The translations under genes were made by a program, and so were the position numbers. Below are positions 6,760 through 7,475 of a DNA stretch of 7,475 nt, one piece after another. The DNA comes from Elusimicrobiota bacterium (GTDB taxonomy: Bacteria > Elusimicrobiota > Elusimicrobia > FEN-1173). Under the pieces are notes generated by a model that was given only the letters and a program-made list of their open reading frames with translations, made no database searches and was not told the DNA's origin. Positions within the stretch are counted from its first letter, which is position 1, and every line of letters starts with the position of its first letter. The stretch is taken from assembly GCA_016207625.1 (NCBI GenBank), contig JACQPF010000388.1, forward strand, positions 1-7,475, given 5' to 3'.

Positions 6760-7475
6760 ATGAGCAAAGCTTTTCTCCTCCGTCCCATTCCTTCCACCCC
6801 ATCCCTCTCTTCCGTGCTGCCTTCCTTGCGAACGATGAAGCGGGCCTTTACTTTTTCTCTGGCCATCGTCGTGTTCTATTCCCAAGTCGTTTGCGCCGGG
6901 ACGACCCAGCCTCCCCACATCGACCTTCCGGGCAAGTGGTTCCAAACCGGGAAATCCTTGATTGACCGCCTGGAAGAATGGACGGGGAACACCCGGAAGG
7001 ACCTCGCCTATGTATTCCATTCCGACGTCTATGAGGACCGGCGCAAATTGCTGGACCCCGGGGTCGACCCCGCCGTCATCCAGCGCCAGACGGACCGCCA
7101 GAAAGCCAACATGGAACTTTCCCAAATGAACACGCTGAACCGGGGCGTTCAACTGCCGGCAATGCCGACGCAGCCGGGAGGCATGGGGCCCGAAGCGGTC
7201 ATCCGCGACGTCGAAAAGACCATGAACGACATTTTGCCGGGGAACGTGATCCGGGACGCGATCCAAGGGGAGATCGAGAGGATACGGAAGAAAATGAAAA
7301 GCTTGGCCGCGGAGGGGACAGAATTCAAATACACCGTCGCCCGGAACTTCGATGGAACGCTTGCCTACACGTTCATGAAAGCGGGCAAAGCCTCGAGCGT
7401 TTGGAACGAGCGGTCCCTGGACTTGCACGGGCACACCATCATCCGGAACACGGCGAAGATGACATACAACAACGC
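6760..7475 (+). CDS. Secreted protein of unknown function, N-terminal part (3' truncated by window edge)
   Basis: The frame is open from ATG 6760 to the window end, giving 238 residues without a stop. Residues 27-46 (KRAFTFSLAIVVFYSQVVCA) form a basic-hydrophobic signal peptide with a V-x-A cleavage site after A46. The preceding 25 residues make an unusually long n-region, so translation from the ATG at 6835 remains possible. No lipobox is seen. The mature part begins with a polar and helical region. It includes a Pro/Met/Gly-rich stretch (about residues 132-146) and a charged helix (EIERIRKKMKSL). It then turns into strand-like sequence (FKYTVARNFDGTLAYTF, LDLHGHTIIRNTAKMTYNN) that may start a repeated beta region of a large surface protein. 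I do not recognise the family. G/C-rich third codon positions favour this strand over the antisense frame. It is divergent from the kinase gene, so the two may share regulation. Confidence 0.75.
   Translation, partial: MSKAFLLRPIPSTPSLSSVLPSLRTMKRAFTFSLAIVVFYSQVVCAGTTQPPHIDLPGKWFQTGKSLIDRLEEWTGNTRKDLAYVFHSDVYEDRRKLLDPGVDPAVIQRQTDRQKANMELSQMNTLNRGVQLPAMPTQPGGMGPEAVIRDVEKTMNDILPGNVIRDAIQGEIERIRKKMKSLAAEGTEFKYTVARNFDGTLAYTFMKAGKASSVWNERSLDLHGHTIIRNTAKMTYNN

Noticed and set aside
6745..7434. Leftward open frame (229 codons) opposite the secreted-protein gene
   Set aside because: Its translation shows no motif and runs into the intergenic region. The plus frame has a ribosome binding site, a signal peptide and G/C-rich third positions.

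Overview
The window is about 60% G+C by eye, densely packed, and dominated by two-component signalling genes. It reads as a chromosomal segment of a free-living, signalling-rich Gram-negative-type bacterium. The last gene has a Sec-type signal peptide. The protein style (many receiver-only regulators, NtrB-like histidine kinases, HEAT-repeat proteins) would fit deltaproteobacterial, Elusimicrobiota, Omnitrophota or similar lineages. I cannot assign a phylum from sequence alone.

Positions 1-4685 form one rightward, very tightly packed gene run, almost certainly a single operon. In order it holds: the last residues of a histidine kinase (1-98); a receiver-only response regulator (70-468); a protein with receiver, HisKA and HATPase domains (441-1619); a second receiver-only regulator (1635-2015); a membrane-anchored HEAT-repeat protein (2012-2734); a receiver-diguanylate cyclase with a GGDDF active site (2734-3693); and a membrane-anchored coiled-coil histidine kinase (3690-4685). 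Neighbouring genes overlap by 29, 28, 4, 1 and 4 bases, with one 15-base gap. None of the four receivers is attached to a DNA-binding domain. The only visible output enzyme is the cyclic-di-GMP synthase-like domain, so the locus looks like a phosphorelay feeding cyclic-di-GMP and/or protein-protein outputs.

Positions 4682-6454 hold a leftward 590-residue kinase with two membrane segments, two PAS domains, a HisKA-like domain and HATPase. Its stop codon overlaps that of the upstream operon. Its phospho-acceptor histidine is replaced by tyrosine (Y381) within an otherwise recognisable H-box, while the ATP-binding motifs are intact. This is the situation known from Caulobacter DivL, and I regard it as the most interesting feature of the window.

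Positions 6455-6759 are an AT-richer divergent intergenic region. For the kinase it holds a good extended -10 promoter, preceded by three CTGAA boxes at exact 11-base spacing, an arrangement like PhoB/OmpR-family operators. For the rightward gene it holds a plausible promoter and a ribosome binding site. From 6760 to the window edge runs the start of a secreted protein of unknown function.
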